Positions 1 to 8,335 of a stretch of 64,000 nucleotides of DNA are shown here, one piece after another. The translations under genes and the position numbers were made by a program. Below the pieces are notes generated by a model. That model saw nothing but the letters and a program-made list of their open reading frames with translations, had not been told where the DNA came from and did no database searches. Source of the DNA: Chitinibacter sp046530675 (GTDB lineage: Bacteria > Pseudomonadota > Gammaproteobacteria > Burkholderiales > Chitinibacteraceae); the NCBI RefSeq assembly GCF_046530675.1, contig NZ_CP172558.1, forward strand, positions 930,001 to 994,000, in the 5' to 3' direction. Positions within the stretch are counted from its first letter, which is position 1; the number at the start of each line of letters is the position of its first letter.

Positions 1-238
1 TAACGAACTGGGGCGCAATCAGCTTGACGGTATGCCCCATCAATTGCAGTTGACGTGCCCAGTGATGCGCGCCAGAGCAAGCCTCCATGCCAATCAAGCA
101 AGGAGTGAGCTTTTTAAAGAAGTCGAGCAATTGCGACCGACGTAATTGTCGAGTGCAAATGACTTCTTCTTTGTGATTCACGCCGTGAATTTGAAAAACG
201 GTTTTGGCAAGATCAAGGCCAATGCGGATAATAGACAT
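1..238 (-). mobile_element. IS110-family transposase, N-terminal part, runs off left edge
   Basis: The reverse strand reads a start at 238 and stays open to the window edge (about 79 residues). The product begins MSIIRIGLDLAKTVFQIHGV and later has IGMEACSGAHHWARQL, which is the hallmark N-terminal RuvC-like DEDD domain of IS110/IS1111 recombinases (the D of GLDLAK and the E of GMEA are catalytic residues of the family). An AAGGAG ribosome-binding site lies 7 bases before the ATG. The C-terminal serine-containing domain is outside the window, so activity cannot be judged. Confidence 0.9.
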
Positions 239-324
239 GGTGGACTCCTTGTTCTGTGTGACTGTTGGCTGACACTTCCAGTCTGGCACATCGATGCCGT
301 ATCAGAGGGAGGAGTCCATCCCAT
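239..324 (-). mobile_element. probable IS110 left-end noncoding region
   Basis: This is the noncoding stretch upstream of the IS110 recombinase gene, between its start codon and a REP-like hairpin. In the IS110 group the 5' noncoding end encodes the bridge RNA that pairs with donor and target; in the IS1111 group it sits at the other end. Which applies here cannot be told from this fragment. The exact IS boundary is inferred to lie around 310-325, because the sequence from 325 onward matches the REP-like copy at 32318. Confidence 0.45.
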
Positions 325-388
325 TGCCTTTCTTTGCTGACTTTCTTTGGCGAAGCAAAGAAAGTCAGTGCCGCGGCGTACAGCCGCC
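325..388. repeat. REP-like hairpin repeat, copy 1
   Basis: A perfect 13-base inverted repeat, CTGACTTTCTTTG (337-349) and CAAAGAAAGTCAG (356-368) around GCGAAG, followed by TGCCGCGGCG and CAGCCGCC. A second copy with the same loop and right flank lies at 32318-32380. Reading through it on the minus strand gives a peptide like AAVRRGTDFLCFAKE, which is spurious. From 389 to 537 I see no gene. Confidence 0.75.
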
Positions 389-537
389 AATCCCGTTCAA
401 ACGCAACACCACCGCCCGCCATACCGTGGCCTTGCGCCAGATTCGCTTTTCATCAACAAAGCCAGCATTTTTCCATCAAATAGCTGACGTTGATTTTTCA
501 ATTGGATAAGATATTGAAATTAGACGAACGGTAGGAC

Positions 538-1956
538 ATGTTCGACGCGGCGCGGCAATTAAGCCTTTCCCCGTATTTCGGAGATACATTCCCTCCCTCC
601 ATGCTTATAGGGCAAATATCAAATATGGCTAAACTATTCATAACCCCTCGTTTTGATTTGAATGCAAAAAGAAAAATTAAAGACTTCAATGGCGACACAT
701 ACTCATTAATAAATGAGGTCGGGAAGATAATAAGAGAAACACCAGAAAACACCCAAGACAACCTTTCAGTATTTAACGTAATTCATGAGTGCATTCTAAA
801 CGCCAACCTTAGTAATGAAACTAGAAAAAGTGCAATTCAGATTCTGGAGAGCGTATATTTAACCTCCAGAGAATTCAATCTAACTGACGAGTCTTATTAC
901 AAAGCAATATCTGGAAAATTAATAAATGAATTCAGCATGTTTGTCGCAAATTCATTTGAATCCGAGAAATTGCTCCAAATCAAAGAGTCGAGGCAGGCAC
1001 TTCTTGTGGCCGCAAAAGAATGGGGTGAGTATAAATTACGAATAGATAACGAGATTAAACAAGTTGAACATCGAATTGAAACTGCAATAAGAAAAGCTAG
1101 AGAACAAGCACTATCAACCTTTGAATCAGAGCATCAGCAGCACAACAATTCCTTAGCAAGAACAAAGGAGGAAATCGAAAAAATCTACGCACAATCCCAA
1201 AGAAACTGGGAAGAAACCAATAAGCAACAAAGCAATTTATTAGAAGCCAAATCAAAGGAAATTAATGAATTTATTTCAACCTCAAACAACCAATTCGAAA
1301 ACCTAATCAGAAGCAGCAAAGATGAATTATCACTTCGGATCGAAAATATAAATTCACTCAAAATCATTGCCGAGAAGAACCTAGAGGAAAATAAATCCGC
1401 ATTAAGAGATGCCAATCAAATTCTAGGGGATATCCGTTTTTTTAGCCAAGCTACAGCAACAGTTGCAATGGAAGAAAAATTTACGAGCACGGCAGAAAAA
1501 GAGGCGAAAACTGCGAACATCTTCCGATTGATCACAATATCAATTTTTGGCATCTCCATGGCAATTGCAATATTTACCTCCCTTAGTTTTGATCCATCTA
1601 ACTATCATGTCGCGATAGTTAGATTATTCACGTGCATAGTCTTAGCTGCACCTGCTTACTACACAGCAAAAGAATCTGCACGGCATAGCAATAATTCTGA
1701 TCAAGCTAGAATCATCTCACTTGAGCTTGGGGTGTTGAATCCATTCATAAATGACATCCCACAAGAGCAAAGAACAAAAATCAAAGAAACCCTTGTTTCT
1801 CATTACTTTGGAAAAAAATCAAACACTCATACAGCAGAAAAGATTTACGATCTTGAAAAAATACTGGAAATTCTTGCCGGGATTGTTAACAAACCTGAAG
1901 CACACAAAGAAAAAGCGACAAAAGTGGCCGCCCCTGCTGCTACAGAAAAAGGTTGA
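538..1956 (+). CDS. AT-rich coiled-coil protein with two membrane segments, function unknown
   Basis: I do not recognise the family. The 472-residue product has a mixed N-terminal region (to about 160), a long charged heptad-like stretch rich in E, K, Q and N (about 165-300), two hydrophobic segments (about 326-350 and 356-375), and a soluble C-terminal tail ending in an Ala/Lys-rich stretch. It could be an inner-membrane protein with a large cytoplasmic coiled coil. Base composition is visibly more AT-rich than metH and most other genes, resembling kwaAB, so horizontal acquisition is likely. The start is uncertain: the ATG at 538 has only a close AGGA, and ATGs at 601 and 625 are possible. 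A strong terminator follows. The setting beside an IS and a TA-like cassette makes a defence role conceivable but unproven. Confidence 0.7.
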   Translation: MFDAARQLSLSPYFGDTFPPSMLIGQISNMAKLFITPRFDLNAKRKIKDFNGDTYSLINEVGKIIRETPENTQDNLSVFNVIHECILNANLSNETRKSAIQILESVYLTSREFNLTDESYYKAISGKLINEFSMFVANSFESEKLLQIKESRQALLVAAKEWGEYKLRIDNEIKQVEHRIETAIRKAREQALSTFESEHQQHNNSLARTKEEIEKIYAQSQRNWEETNKQQSNLLEAKSKEINEFISTSNNQFENLIRSSKDELSLRIENINSLKIIAEKNLEENKSALRDANQILGDIRFFSQATATVAMEEKFTSTAEKEAKTANIFRLITISIFGISMAIAIFTSLSFDPSNYHVAIVRLFTCIVLAAPAYYTAKESARHSNNSDQARIISLELGVLNPFINDIPQEQRTKIKETLVSHYFGKKSNTHTAEKIYDLEKILEILAGIVNKPEAHKEKATKVAAPAATEKG

Positions 1957-1998
1957 AAGTAATAAGTATTTAATCCTTAAAATAGCCTCAAATAAAAG

Positions 1999-2021
1999 CC
2001 CCGCATCCGCGGGGTTTTTTT
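1999..2021 (+). terminator. rho-independent terminator
   Basis: CCCCGC-ATCC-GCGGGG stem-loop followed by a run of seven T, 43 bases after the stop of the coiled-coil protein gene. Confidence 0.9.
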
Positions 2022-2026
2022 CATGT

Positions 2027-2073
2027 GTATCACTACCAAACTATTATTCAGAAAGGCTTCACGCCACATACCC
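2027..2073 (-). repeat. fixed-spacing GGGTAT/ATAC element, copy R1
   Basis: On the minus strand GGGTAT starts at 2073 and ATAC starts 43 bases later at 2030. The GGGTAT end overlaps the last codons (Gly-Tyr-Val-Ala-stop) of the metH remnant. There is no clear GTAT third motif. The same spacing recurs in 13 other sites in this window. Confidence 0.65.
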
Positions 2074-2250
2074 CAACACAGGCGCCAAATCCCGCTCAAC
2101 CTGAGCAAGACTCACCCCACGCCGCTTGGCATAATCTTCCACCTGATCCAGCGTCACTTTCCCCACGCCCGTGTGATTTAGGGGTGGCTGTTGAGAAACC
2201 GCTGACGGCGGCGGTTGGCAGCATCGCGTAGCCTTCGGTGAGCGTCGCAC
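2059..2250 (-). pseudogene. displaced metH 3' end (frameshifted remnant)
   Basis: The reading frame ends with VGKVTLDQVEDYAKRRGV and finishes in GYVA then a TGA stop, almost the same as the last 35 residues of the intact MetH ending at 3135. DNA similarity runs from the stop codon inward to about 2247 (matching about 3327 in metH), with a 5-base deletion near 2170 that breaks the frame. Several differences are synonymous, for example the GYVA codons, which suggests divergence under selection before the copy was displaced. It marks the far side of the cassette at 2303-3120. Confidence 0.85.
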
Positions 2251-2302
2251 CCATTATGGGTTTGATCGTACCCGGATTGGGTATGTGTTGGATTAATCGG
2301 TG

Positions 2303-2500
2303 CTAGAGGACACTGGATTGCTCACTCGAGCGCGACGCCTGAGCAGCCTTATTCCGATAGAACTCGATCAATTGTTCACGGCTCATATTGGCCGTTTGAT
2401 CTGGCAGGGCAATGCCTTCGAGTTGCAGGCTATCTAGATAATTCTTCCGCCGCGTCTGTGCGCAAATAACGCGCTTGGCGGCAAAATCGAGTTTAGCCAT
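2303..2500 (-). CDS. YhfG-like small protein (possible antitoxin)
   Basis: The product has 65 residues. The segment TRRKNYLDSLQLEGIALP resembles the core of YhfG (DUF2559), whose E. coli member has RNRN-x-x-AS-x-x-LEG followed by a proline; YhfG-type proteins are known as antitoxins of Fic toxins. No Fic gene is seen here. The start ATG at 2500 overlaps the stop of the preceding 54-residue gene (ATGGCTAA), so translation is probably coupled. A longer frame to 2608 exists but overlaps that gene completely. The family assignment is tentative. Confidence 0.6.
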   Translation of the reverse strand: MAKLDFAAKRVICAQTRRKNYLDSLQLEGIALPDQTANMSREQLIEFYRNKAAQASRSSEQSSVL

Positions 2501-2657
2501 TGGTTTTGCTGGCAGGTTTGGGCTGGCCGACGACCAGCTTGGTACCGGTTTGCTCGGCCAGCTTGCGGGCATTTTCGGCGGCGCGCAGCATTGCAGCTTG
2601 TGCACCAAGCAAATCAGGATACCGACGGTATAGGTCGGCTTTTTCTTCTTCGGTCAT
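2493..2657 (-). CDS. 54-residue charged protein, unknown
   Basis: A short frame starting at 2657 with MTEEEKADLYRRYPDLLGAQ, helical and charged, ending in a Pro/Lys-rich tail. It starts 6 bases after the DUF2442 gene stop and its own stop overlaps the next start by 8 bases, which is the main support that it is real. I do not recognise a family. Confidence 0.6.
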   Translation of the reverse strand: MTEEEKADLYRRYPDLLGAQAAMLRAAENARKLAEQTGTKLVVGQPKPASKTNG

Positions 2658-2663
2658 GATGGG

Positions 2664-2909
2664 CTAAGCCGCCATGCGCTCAGGCACCGCGCTGAGCATG
2701 CCTTCTACACTCAGGTGGTAATCAAGCTGCGCCCATTCGATGCCCGTGGCATCGCAAATCAGCGTGTAATCATTGATTTGCGCCAGCGTGGCGTTAAGCA
2801 ATTCGGGATACCACGCCAGCGGCGTCGAGATCATACGGCCATCGACCAGCTCGACGTGCAGGTAGCGGGTATCAACGCTGAGCGTTTTAGCGTGTGGCAA
2901 AGTAGGCAT
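2664..2909 (-). CDS. DUF2442 family protein
   Basis: The product has 81 residues. It has the family pattern: a short strand region, then LVDGRMISTPLAWYPELLNAT, then a Tyr-rich stretch, then GIEWAQLDYHLSVEGML near the end. DUF2442 genes are commonly paired with DUF4160 genes, and the pair has been regarded as toxin-antitoxin-like, although the biochemical role is not settled. The start at 2909 lies inside the end of the DUF4160 gene (23-base overlap), typical of coupled translation. Confidence 0.8.
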   Translation of the reverse strand: MPTLPHAKTLSVDTRYLHVELVDGRMISTPLAWYPELLNATLAQINDYTLICDATGIEWAQLDYHLSVEGMLSAVPERMAA

Positions 2910-3120
2910 CCCATTTCTCCGTAAATGCGTCATTGTGTAGCGCAACGAGCGCCAGCATGGCGCGCTGGTCTGCTGGCTTGAAGGTAGAATTGACCAATCG
3001 CAGACTGCCCAGCTCCACCTTGGCAAAATATTCCCCTTTCATCACATGCACATGACGCGGCATGTGCTCATTGGCATAAAAGAAGAACTTAAAGCCATTT
3101 TCCAGCAACAGCGTTGGCAT
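2887..3120 (-). CDS. DUF4160 family protein
   Basis: The product has 77 residues. The motif GFKFFFYANEHMPRHVHV followed by K-x-x-YAKVEL is characteristic of DUF4160 (FFF-Y-N-E-x-x-x-P-HIHV). It is the first gene of a compact four-gene cassette on the minus strand, all overlapping or within 6 bases of each other. The gene begins 14 bases after the metH stop, so it could be read from metH transcription. Function is not established; a toxin-antitoxin-like role with DUF2442 is an inference. Confidence 0.85.
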   Translation of the reverse strand: MPTLLLENGFKFFFYANEHMPRHVHVMKGEYFAKVELGSLRLVNSTFKPADQRAMLALVALHNDAFTEKWDAYFATR

Positions 3121-3134
3121 TAGCTTACCCCCGT

Positions 3135-6100
3135 TTAGGCGACATAGCCAAGATTAGGTGCAAGGTCGCGCTCGGCTTGAGCGAGACTTACCCCACGCCG
3201 CGCCGCATAATCTTCCACCTGATCCAGCGTCACTTTCCCCACGCCAAAATAGCGTGATTCGGGGTGGCTGAAGTAGAAGCCGCTGACGGCGGCGGTTGGC
3301 AGCATCGCATAGCCTTCGGTCAGCGTCATGCCGATGTTCGGTGCGTTCAGCACTTTGAACAGGTCGACTTTCGGCGTATGGTCCGGGCAGGCTGGGTAGC
3401 CGGGGGCTGGGCGGATGCCGACGTATTTCTCGTCGATTAGCTCGTCGTTGCTCAGGTTTTCGCCGCCCGCATAGCCCCATAGCTCGGTGCGTACGCGGTG
3501 GTGCATGTGCTCGGCGAAGGCTTCGGCGAAACGGTCGGCGAGTGATTTGAGCAGGATCGCGCTGTAGTCGTCGTTGGCGTCTTCAAACGCTTTGACTGGC
3601 GCATCGATGCCGATGCCGCCGGTGACGGCAAAGGCGCCGATGTAGTCTTTAATGCCGGTTTCTTTCGGCGCGATAAAGTCGGCGAGACACCAGTTAGGTT
3701 TGACTTCGCCGGTTTTGGGTTTCGGCAATTGCTGGCGCAGGTTGTGCCACGTCATGATTGGTTTACGGTCGGCTGAAGCCGACCCTACGTCTTCTGGGGC
3801 GTAGATTTCGATATCGTCGTGATTAACGCTATTGGCCGGGAAGAAGCCGATCACGCCCGCAGCGGCGATCCATTTCTCATCGACAATCTTACGCAGCATC
3901 GCTTGCGCGTCGGCGTACAGATGGCGGGCGGCTTCGCCGACCACTTCGTCTTGCAAGATCGCTGGGTAGCGGCCATACAATTCCCAGCTCTGGAAGAACG
4001 GCGTCCAGTCGATAAAGGGCTCGATGTCTTCGAGTTTATAGTCGGTATATTCACGCACGCCAGTAAAGCTCGGCTCTGGTGGCGTATACGTCGCCCAGTC
4101 TGGCGCAAATTTATTCGCGCGTGCTTCTTCTAGGCTAACCAATTTAGTGCGATCTTTGCTCTCGAAAATCTCGCGCGCTTTGGCGTATTCGGCTTTGACC
4201 TCGGCGGCAAAAGCGGGTTTGAGTTCATCCGACAGCAAACTAGAGCACACGCCGACGGCGCGGCTGGCGTCGGGCACGTAGATGACTTGGTCATTTTGAT
4301 AATGCGGCTCGATTTTCACCGCCGTGTGCACTTTCGATGTCGTCGCGCCACCGATCAGCAGCGGAATATCAAAGCCCTGACGCTGCATTTCTTTGGCGAC
4401 GTGGCTCATTTCTTCCAGACTTGGCGTAATCAGGCCCGATAGACCGATGATGTCGGCTTTGACCTCGCGGGCTTTGTCCAGAATCGTCTGGCACGGCACC
4501 ATCACGCCCAAGTCGTGCACTTGGTAGTTATTACAACGCAGCACGACGCCGACGATGTTTTTACCGATGTCGTGCACGTCGCCTTTCACCGTCGCCATGA
4601 TAATCACGCCCTTGGCGGGCTCGTCTTGCAGCCCTAAGGCAATTTTTTCGGCGTCGATGAAGGGCTCCAGATGCGCGACGGCGGCTTTCATTACGCGCGC
4701 GGCTTTCACCACTTGCGGCAGGAACATTTTACCGGCGCCAAATAGATCACCGACGACGTTCATGCCGTTCATCAAATGGCCTTCGATGACGTGAATCGGG
4801 CGCTCGACGCTGGTGCGCGCTTCTTCGGTGTCTTCAACGATGTAGGTCGTGATGCCTTTAACGAGCGAATGCGTAATCCGGTCTTGCAGCGGCAGCTCGC
4901 GCCAAGCGAGGTCTTCACCCTTGGCGACGTTGGCGTCGCCTTTGAATGATTCAGCCAGCGTGATCAGCGCTTCGGTCGCGGCGAGCGCGTCATCCGTTTT
5001 CATCAGCACAACCGATTCAATCGCATCGCGCAGCACAACGGGTACGTCGTCGTAGTTTTCCAGCGCACCCGCGTTGACGATACCCATCGTCATGCCTTGC
5101 TTAATCGCGTGGTACAGGAATACGGCGTGGATCGCTTCGCGCACCTTGTTATTGCCACGGAAACTAAACGACACATTCGATACACCGCCGCTCACTTTGG
5201 CGTGTGGCAGGTTTTTGGTAATCCAGCCCGTCGCTTCGATAAAGTCGAGGCCATAGCGCGCGTGCTCGTCGATACCGGTGGCAACGGCAAAAATATTCGG
5301 GTCGAAAATAATATCGGCCGGGTTAAAGCCGATTTCATCAACGAGGATGCGGTAGGATTTTTCGCAAATCTCGACTTTACGCGCATAGGTGTCGGCCTGA
5401 CCGACTTCGTCGAACGCCATCACAATGACGGCCGCGCCGTACATTTTCAGCAAACGCGCGTGGTGTTTGAATGCTTCCACGCCCTCTTTCATCGAGATCG
5501 AATTCACGATGCACTTGCCCTGCACGCATTTCAGGCCCGCCTCGATCACGTCCCATTTCGACGAGTCGATCATGATCGGCACGCGGCTGATATCGGGCTC
5601 GGCGGCGATCAGGTTCAGGAAGGTCGTCATCGCCTTGGTGGCGTCGAGCATGCCTTCGTCCATATTGATGTCGATCACCTGCGCGCCGTTCACCACCTGC
5701 TGGCGGGCCACTTCGAGTGCGGCGCTGTAGTCGCCGGCCAAAATCAGGCGAGCAAAGGCTTTTGAGCCGGTGACGTTGGTGCGCTCGCCAACGTTCACAA
5801 ATAGATCGTTGTCACCAATATTGAACGGCTCTAGGCCAGAAAGACGGCATTTAGGCTCGATTTCTGGCAGTTTGCGCGCTGGTAAATCTTTGACGGCGGC
5901 GTACATCGCCGCGATATGCGCTGGCGTCGTACCGCAGCAGCCGCCCAGGATATTGACCAAGCCCGATTCGACCCATTCGCGTACTTGCGGCGCCATATCT
6001 TCGGGCAGCAAATCATAACCGGTTGGCGCGAGCGGATTCGGCAAACCGGCATTGGCGTGCACCGACACAAAGCAATCGGAAATGCGGCTCATCTCCTCGA

Positions 6101-6875
6101 CGTAAGGGCGCAGCAGATCAGGGCCGAGCGCGCAGTTAAGGCCAAACGATATCGGGTCGGCGTGGCGCAGCGAGTTATAGAAGGCTTCGGTCGTCTGGCC
6201 GGTGAGCGTACGACCGCTTTGATCGGTAATCGTGCCGGAGATCATGATCGGCAATTCTTCCTGATCAGGATGCTCGGCGAAGTAGCGTTTGATCGCAAAC
6301 ACCGCCGCTTTGGCGTTCAAGGTATCGAAAATCGTCTCAACCAGCAGAATATCGGCGCCGCCCTTCACGAGGCCGTCGATGGCTTCGAGGTAGGCCGTCA
6401 CCAGCTCGTCAAACGTCACGTTACGGTAGCCCGGGTCGTTCACATCCGGTGAAATCGAACAGGTGCGGCTCGTTGGGCCAAGTACACCGGCACAGAAGCG
6501 AGGTTTGCTTGGATCTTTCGCCGTTTGCGCGACGCACAGCTCTTTTACCAATTTGGCAGCGGCGAAGTTCAGCTCCCACACCAGCTCCTGCATTTCGTAG
6601 TCGGCCATCGCCGGCGCGGTGCCGTTAAAGCTATTGGTCTCGATAATGTCGGCGCCAGCGTCGAGGTATTGCTGGTGAATTTCGGCGATGATCTGCGGCT
6701 GAGTCAGTACGAGCAAATCATTATTGCCTTTGACGTCGGTGTGCCAATCAGCAAAGCGTTCGCCGCGGTATTGCGCTTCGGTGAGCTTGTATTGCTGAAT
6801 CATCGTGCCCATGCCGCCATCCAGAATCAGGACGCGTTGTTCAAGCAGGTCTTTTAGTTGGCGCTGGCGGGTCAT
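3135..6875 (-). CDS. metH: cobalamin-dependent methionine synthase
   Basis: The enzyme transfers methyl from 5-methyltetrahydrofolate via methylcobalamin to homocysteine, giving methionine. The 1246 residues cover all modules: the homocysteine-binding barrel with zinc ligands (Cys in FGLNCALG and in NILGGCCGTTP, about 310), the pterin-binding barrel (about 360-620, with DINMDEGMLD), the cobalamin cap and Rossmann domain with GDVHDIGKNIVG (His near 768), and the C-terminal SAM-dependent reactivation domain with RPAPGYPACPDH (about 1145). Length matches the E. coli enzyme (1227). I saw no cobalamin riboswitch in the 150 bases upstream. The 3' end has a diverged second copy at 2059-2250, so the last part of this gene may have come with the downstream cassette. 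Confidence 0.98.
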   Translation of the reverse strand: MTRQRQLKDLLEQRVLILDGGMGTMIQQYKLTEAQYRGERFADWHTDVKGNNDLLVLTQPQIIAEIHQQYLDAGADIIETNSFNGTAPAMADYEMQELVWELNFAAAKLVKELCVAQTAKDPSKPRFCAGVLGPTSRTCSISPDVNDPGYRNVTFDELVTAYLEAIDGLVKGGADILLVETIFDTLNAKAAVFAIKRYFAEHPDQEELPIMISGTITDQSGRTLTGQTTEAFYNSLRHADPISFGLNCALGPDLLRPYVEEMSRISDCFVSVHANAGLPNPLAPTGYDLLPEDMAPQVREWVESGLVNILGGCCGTTPAHIAAMYAAVKDLPARKLPEIEPKCRLSGLEPFNIGDNDLFVNVGERTNVTGSKAFARLILAGDYSAALEVARQQVVNGAQVIDINMDEGMLDATKAMTTFLNLIAAEPDISRVPIMIDSSKWDVIEAGLKCVQGKCIVNSISMKEGVEAFKHHARLLKMYGAAVIVMAFDEVGQADTYARKVEICEKSYRILVDEIGFNPADIIFDPNIFAVATGIDEHARYGLDFIEATGWITKNLPHAKVSGGVSNVSFSFRGNNKVREAIHAVFLYHAIKQGMTMGIVNAGALENYDDVPVVLRDAIESVVLMKTDDALAATEALITLAESFKGDANVAKGEDLAWRELPLQDRITHSLVKGITTYIVEDTEEARTSVERPIHVIEGHLMNGMNVVGDLFGAGKMFLPQVVKAARVMKAAVAHLEPFIDAEKIALGLQDEPAKGVIIMATVKGDVHDIGKNIVGVVLRCNNYQVHDLGVMVPCQTILDKAREVKADIIGLSGLITPSLEEMSHVAKEMQRQGFDIPLLIGGATTSKVHTAVKIEPHYQNDQVIYVPDASRAVGVCSSLLSDELKPAFAAEVKAEYAKAREIFESKDRTKLVSLEEARANKFAPDWATYTPPEPSFTGVREYTDYKLEDIEPFIDWTPFFQSWELYGRYPAILQDEVVGEAARHLYADAQAMLRKIVDEKWIAAAGVIGFFPANSVNHDDIEIYAPEDVGSASADRKPIMTWHNLRQQLPKPKTGEVKPNWCLADFIAPKETGIKDYIGAFAVTGGIGIDAPVKAFEDANDDYSAILLKSLADRFAEAFAEHMHHRVRTELWGYAGGENLSNDELIDEKYVGIRPAPGYPACPDHTPKVDLFKVLNAPNIGMTLTEGYAMLPTAAVSGFYFSHPESRYFGVGKVTLDQVEDYAARRGVSLAQAERDLAPNLGYVA

Positions 6876-7029
6876 GGGTGTATCCAGAAAACTTGAAAAT
6901 AGTTGCCGATTTTAACATGCAATGGCAACACGACCATGCGCTCGTGCCCAAGTCAAAAACGGGAACAAATGAATCTATGACGGCAGGCGATCTGCTATAC
7001 CAAGAAAGTATCTTTCCGGATCAGATGCA

Positions 7030-7779
7030 ATGCAGATTTTCTCCTCCTGCTGGCTTGCCGTTGCTGCGCTCGTGCTGGTTTGCCCGACGGCACAGGCTGA
7101 GCATGTGAAAGTCATTTTTGGTCAGTCACGCCCCCCTTTTGTGAATGAAAAAACGCAAAGCGGGATTTCCATCGAGCTGATGGACGAAGCTTTCAAACGC
7201 ATGGATATCCATGTCAATCGTCAATTTGGTGCCAATCGGCGCATGGACGTCGAGCTCAAAATGGGGCGCGTCGATATTGCCGTAGAGGTTCACCCCAGCG
7301 ATAAAAATATTCATTACTCGCAACCTTTTATCATCTACCGCAACTTTGCCATCAGTAAGGACGGCAAAGATTATCCAAGCTGGCAGAGCATGGCGGGTCG
7401 ATCTGTTTGCGCCTGGCAAACGGCTAAAGAAAGCCTCGGCGAAGCGTTTGCCAAAGCCGTGCCACAGTTTGCCGAATATCAGGAATACCCTGATCAAACA
7501 TTGCAGGTTTTTGCATGGCTATCGGGCGGCTGTGATATCAGCCTGATTGACGACACGCTGTTTTATGAAAGCGTGCGCCAGTTGCTGAAAAAATCGCCCG
7601 AGCTGCATGCTCCGGACAAAGCCATGCTGCGGCTGACTCCACTGCCCAGTGCACATCAGCTGTGGTGGCACGTCGGTTTTCGCTCCAAAACCTTGCGTGA
7701 CCAGTTTGACCTGGTTTTGCAGCAAATGAGGGCCGATGGCAGTTATCAGCGCATCCGCGAGCGCTACAATCAGCCGTAA
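7030..7779 (+). CDS. periplasmic amino-acid-type substrate-binding protein (SBP family 3)
   Basis: The 249-residue product starts with a signal peptide (cleavage probably after AQA at about 23) followed by VKVIFGQSRPPFVNEKTQSG, the first strand and ligand-loop pattern of the SBP_bac_3 fold. No permease or ATPase gene is next to it, so it may serve a transporter elsewhere or act as a sensor-like orphan. It is divergent from metH with about 150 bases between, which hold no recognisable gene. A related orphan lies at 34671-35396. Confidence 0.8.
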   Translation: MQIFSSCWLAVAALVLVCPTAQAEHVKVIFGQSRPPFVNEKTQSGISIELMDEAFKRMDIHVNRQFGANRRMDVELKMGRVDIAVEVHPSDKNIHYSQPFIIYRNFAISKDGKDYPSWQSMAGRSVCAWQTAKESLGEAFAKAVPQFAEYQEYPDQTLQVFAWLSGGCDISLIDDTLFYESVRQLLKKSPELHAPDKAMLRLTPLPSAHQLWWHVGFRSKTLRDQFDLVLQQMRADGSYQRIRERYNQP

Positions 7780-7883
7780 ACCACATCCTGCCATGTCATT
7801 ATTGCCATAAGTCCTTGGTCTTATTGCCCATTTTCAATTAGCGCACCGCGTTATGATAAAGGCATACGATCAAGGAGCCGATC

Positions 7884-8243
7884 ATGAATTGGAATCTCAA
7901 TTTGGTCAGCCCGAGTCGCTACAGCTTGATCTCGGGCAAGACCGCATCCAGCCAGCTGACGCAAGCCGACGCCAGCGAAAGCCACGGGCTGTGGCGCGAA
8001 GATTTGCAGGCGCTGCTGTCGAAAATCCCGGAAAGCTTCGACCTTGCCGCCAGTACCGCTGATCAGGATAGTGAGCCGCAGCAGGGGCGAGCGTTTGACT
8101 GGTATGGCGGCGAGCAAAGCACTTACAACATCGTCAAATTACGCAATGCACTGGCGAGCCCGGCACAATCGGCGGCCAGCCAGCTGCAAGCGTACGATGC
8201 CCAGCCAGCAACGCCGGTTTCGACGCTTCAAACGCAAGCCTGA
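7884..8243 (+). CDS. small hypothetical protein
   Basis: The product has 119 residues, starts with MNWNLNLVSPSRYSLISGKT and is rich in Gln, Ala and Ser in its second half. There is a clear AAGGAG ribosome-binding site 7 bases before the ATG. No signal peptide, membrane segment or known motif is visible. It lies just before another small gene of similar low-complexity composition. Confidence 0.65.
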   Translation: MNWNLNLVSPSRYSLISGKTASSQLTQADASESHGLWREDLQALLSKIPESFDLAASTADQDSEPQQGRAFDWYGGEQSTYNIVKLRNALASPAQSAASQLQAYDAQPATPVSTLQTQA

Positions 8244-8335
8244 AGCGGAAATGTGAATAGTTACCCGTTTTAGCTTTTGCATTCAAGATGCAATAAGCAT
8301 ATGATTTATAAATAGTATTCAGAAAGGAGAAGATC

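Noticed and set aside
2279..2334. GGGTAT at 2279 as another fixed-spacing element
   Set aside because: The base group 43 on is TCAC and no GTAT follows; two mismatches, so not counted.
5097..5765. 222-codon plus-strand frame opposite metH
   Set aside because: Shadow of the metH coding strand; no motif or ribosome-binding site, and metH is intact on the other strand.
6876..7029. Cobalamin riboswitch upstream of metH
   Set aside because: No B12-box-like sequence or adequate leader structure seen in this 150-base gap.
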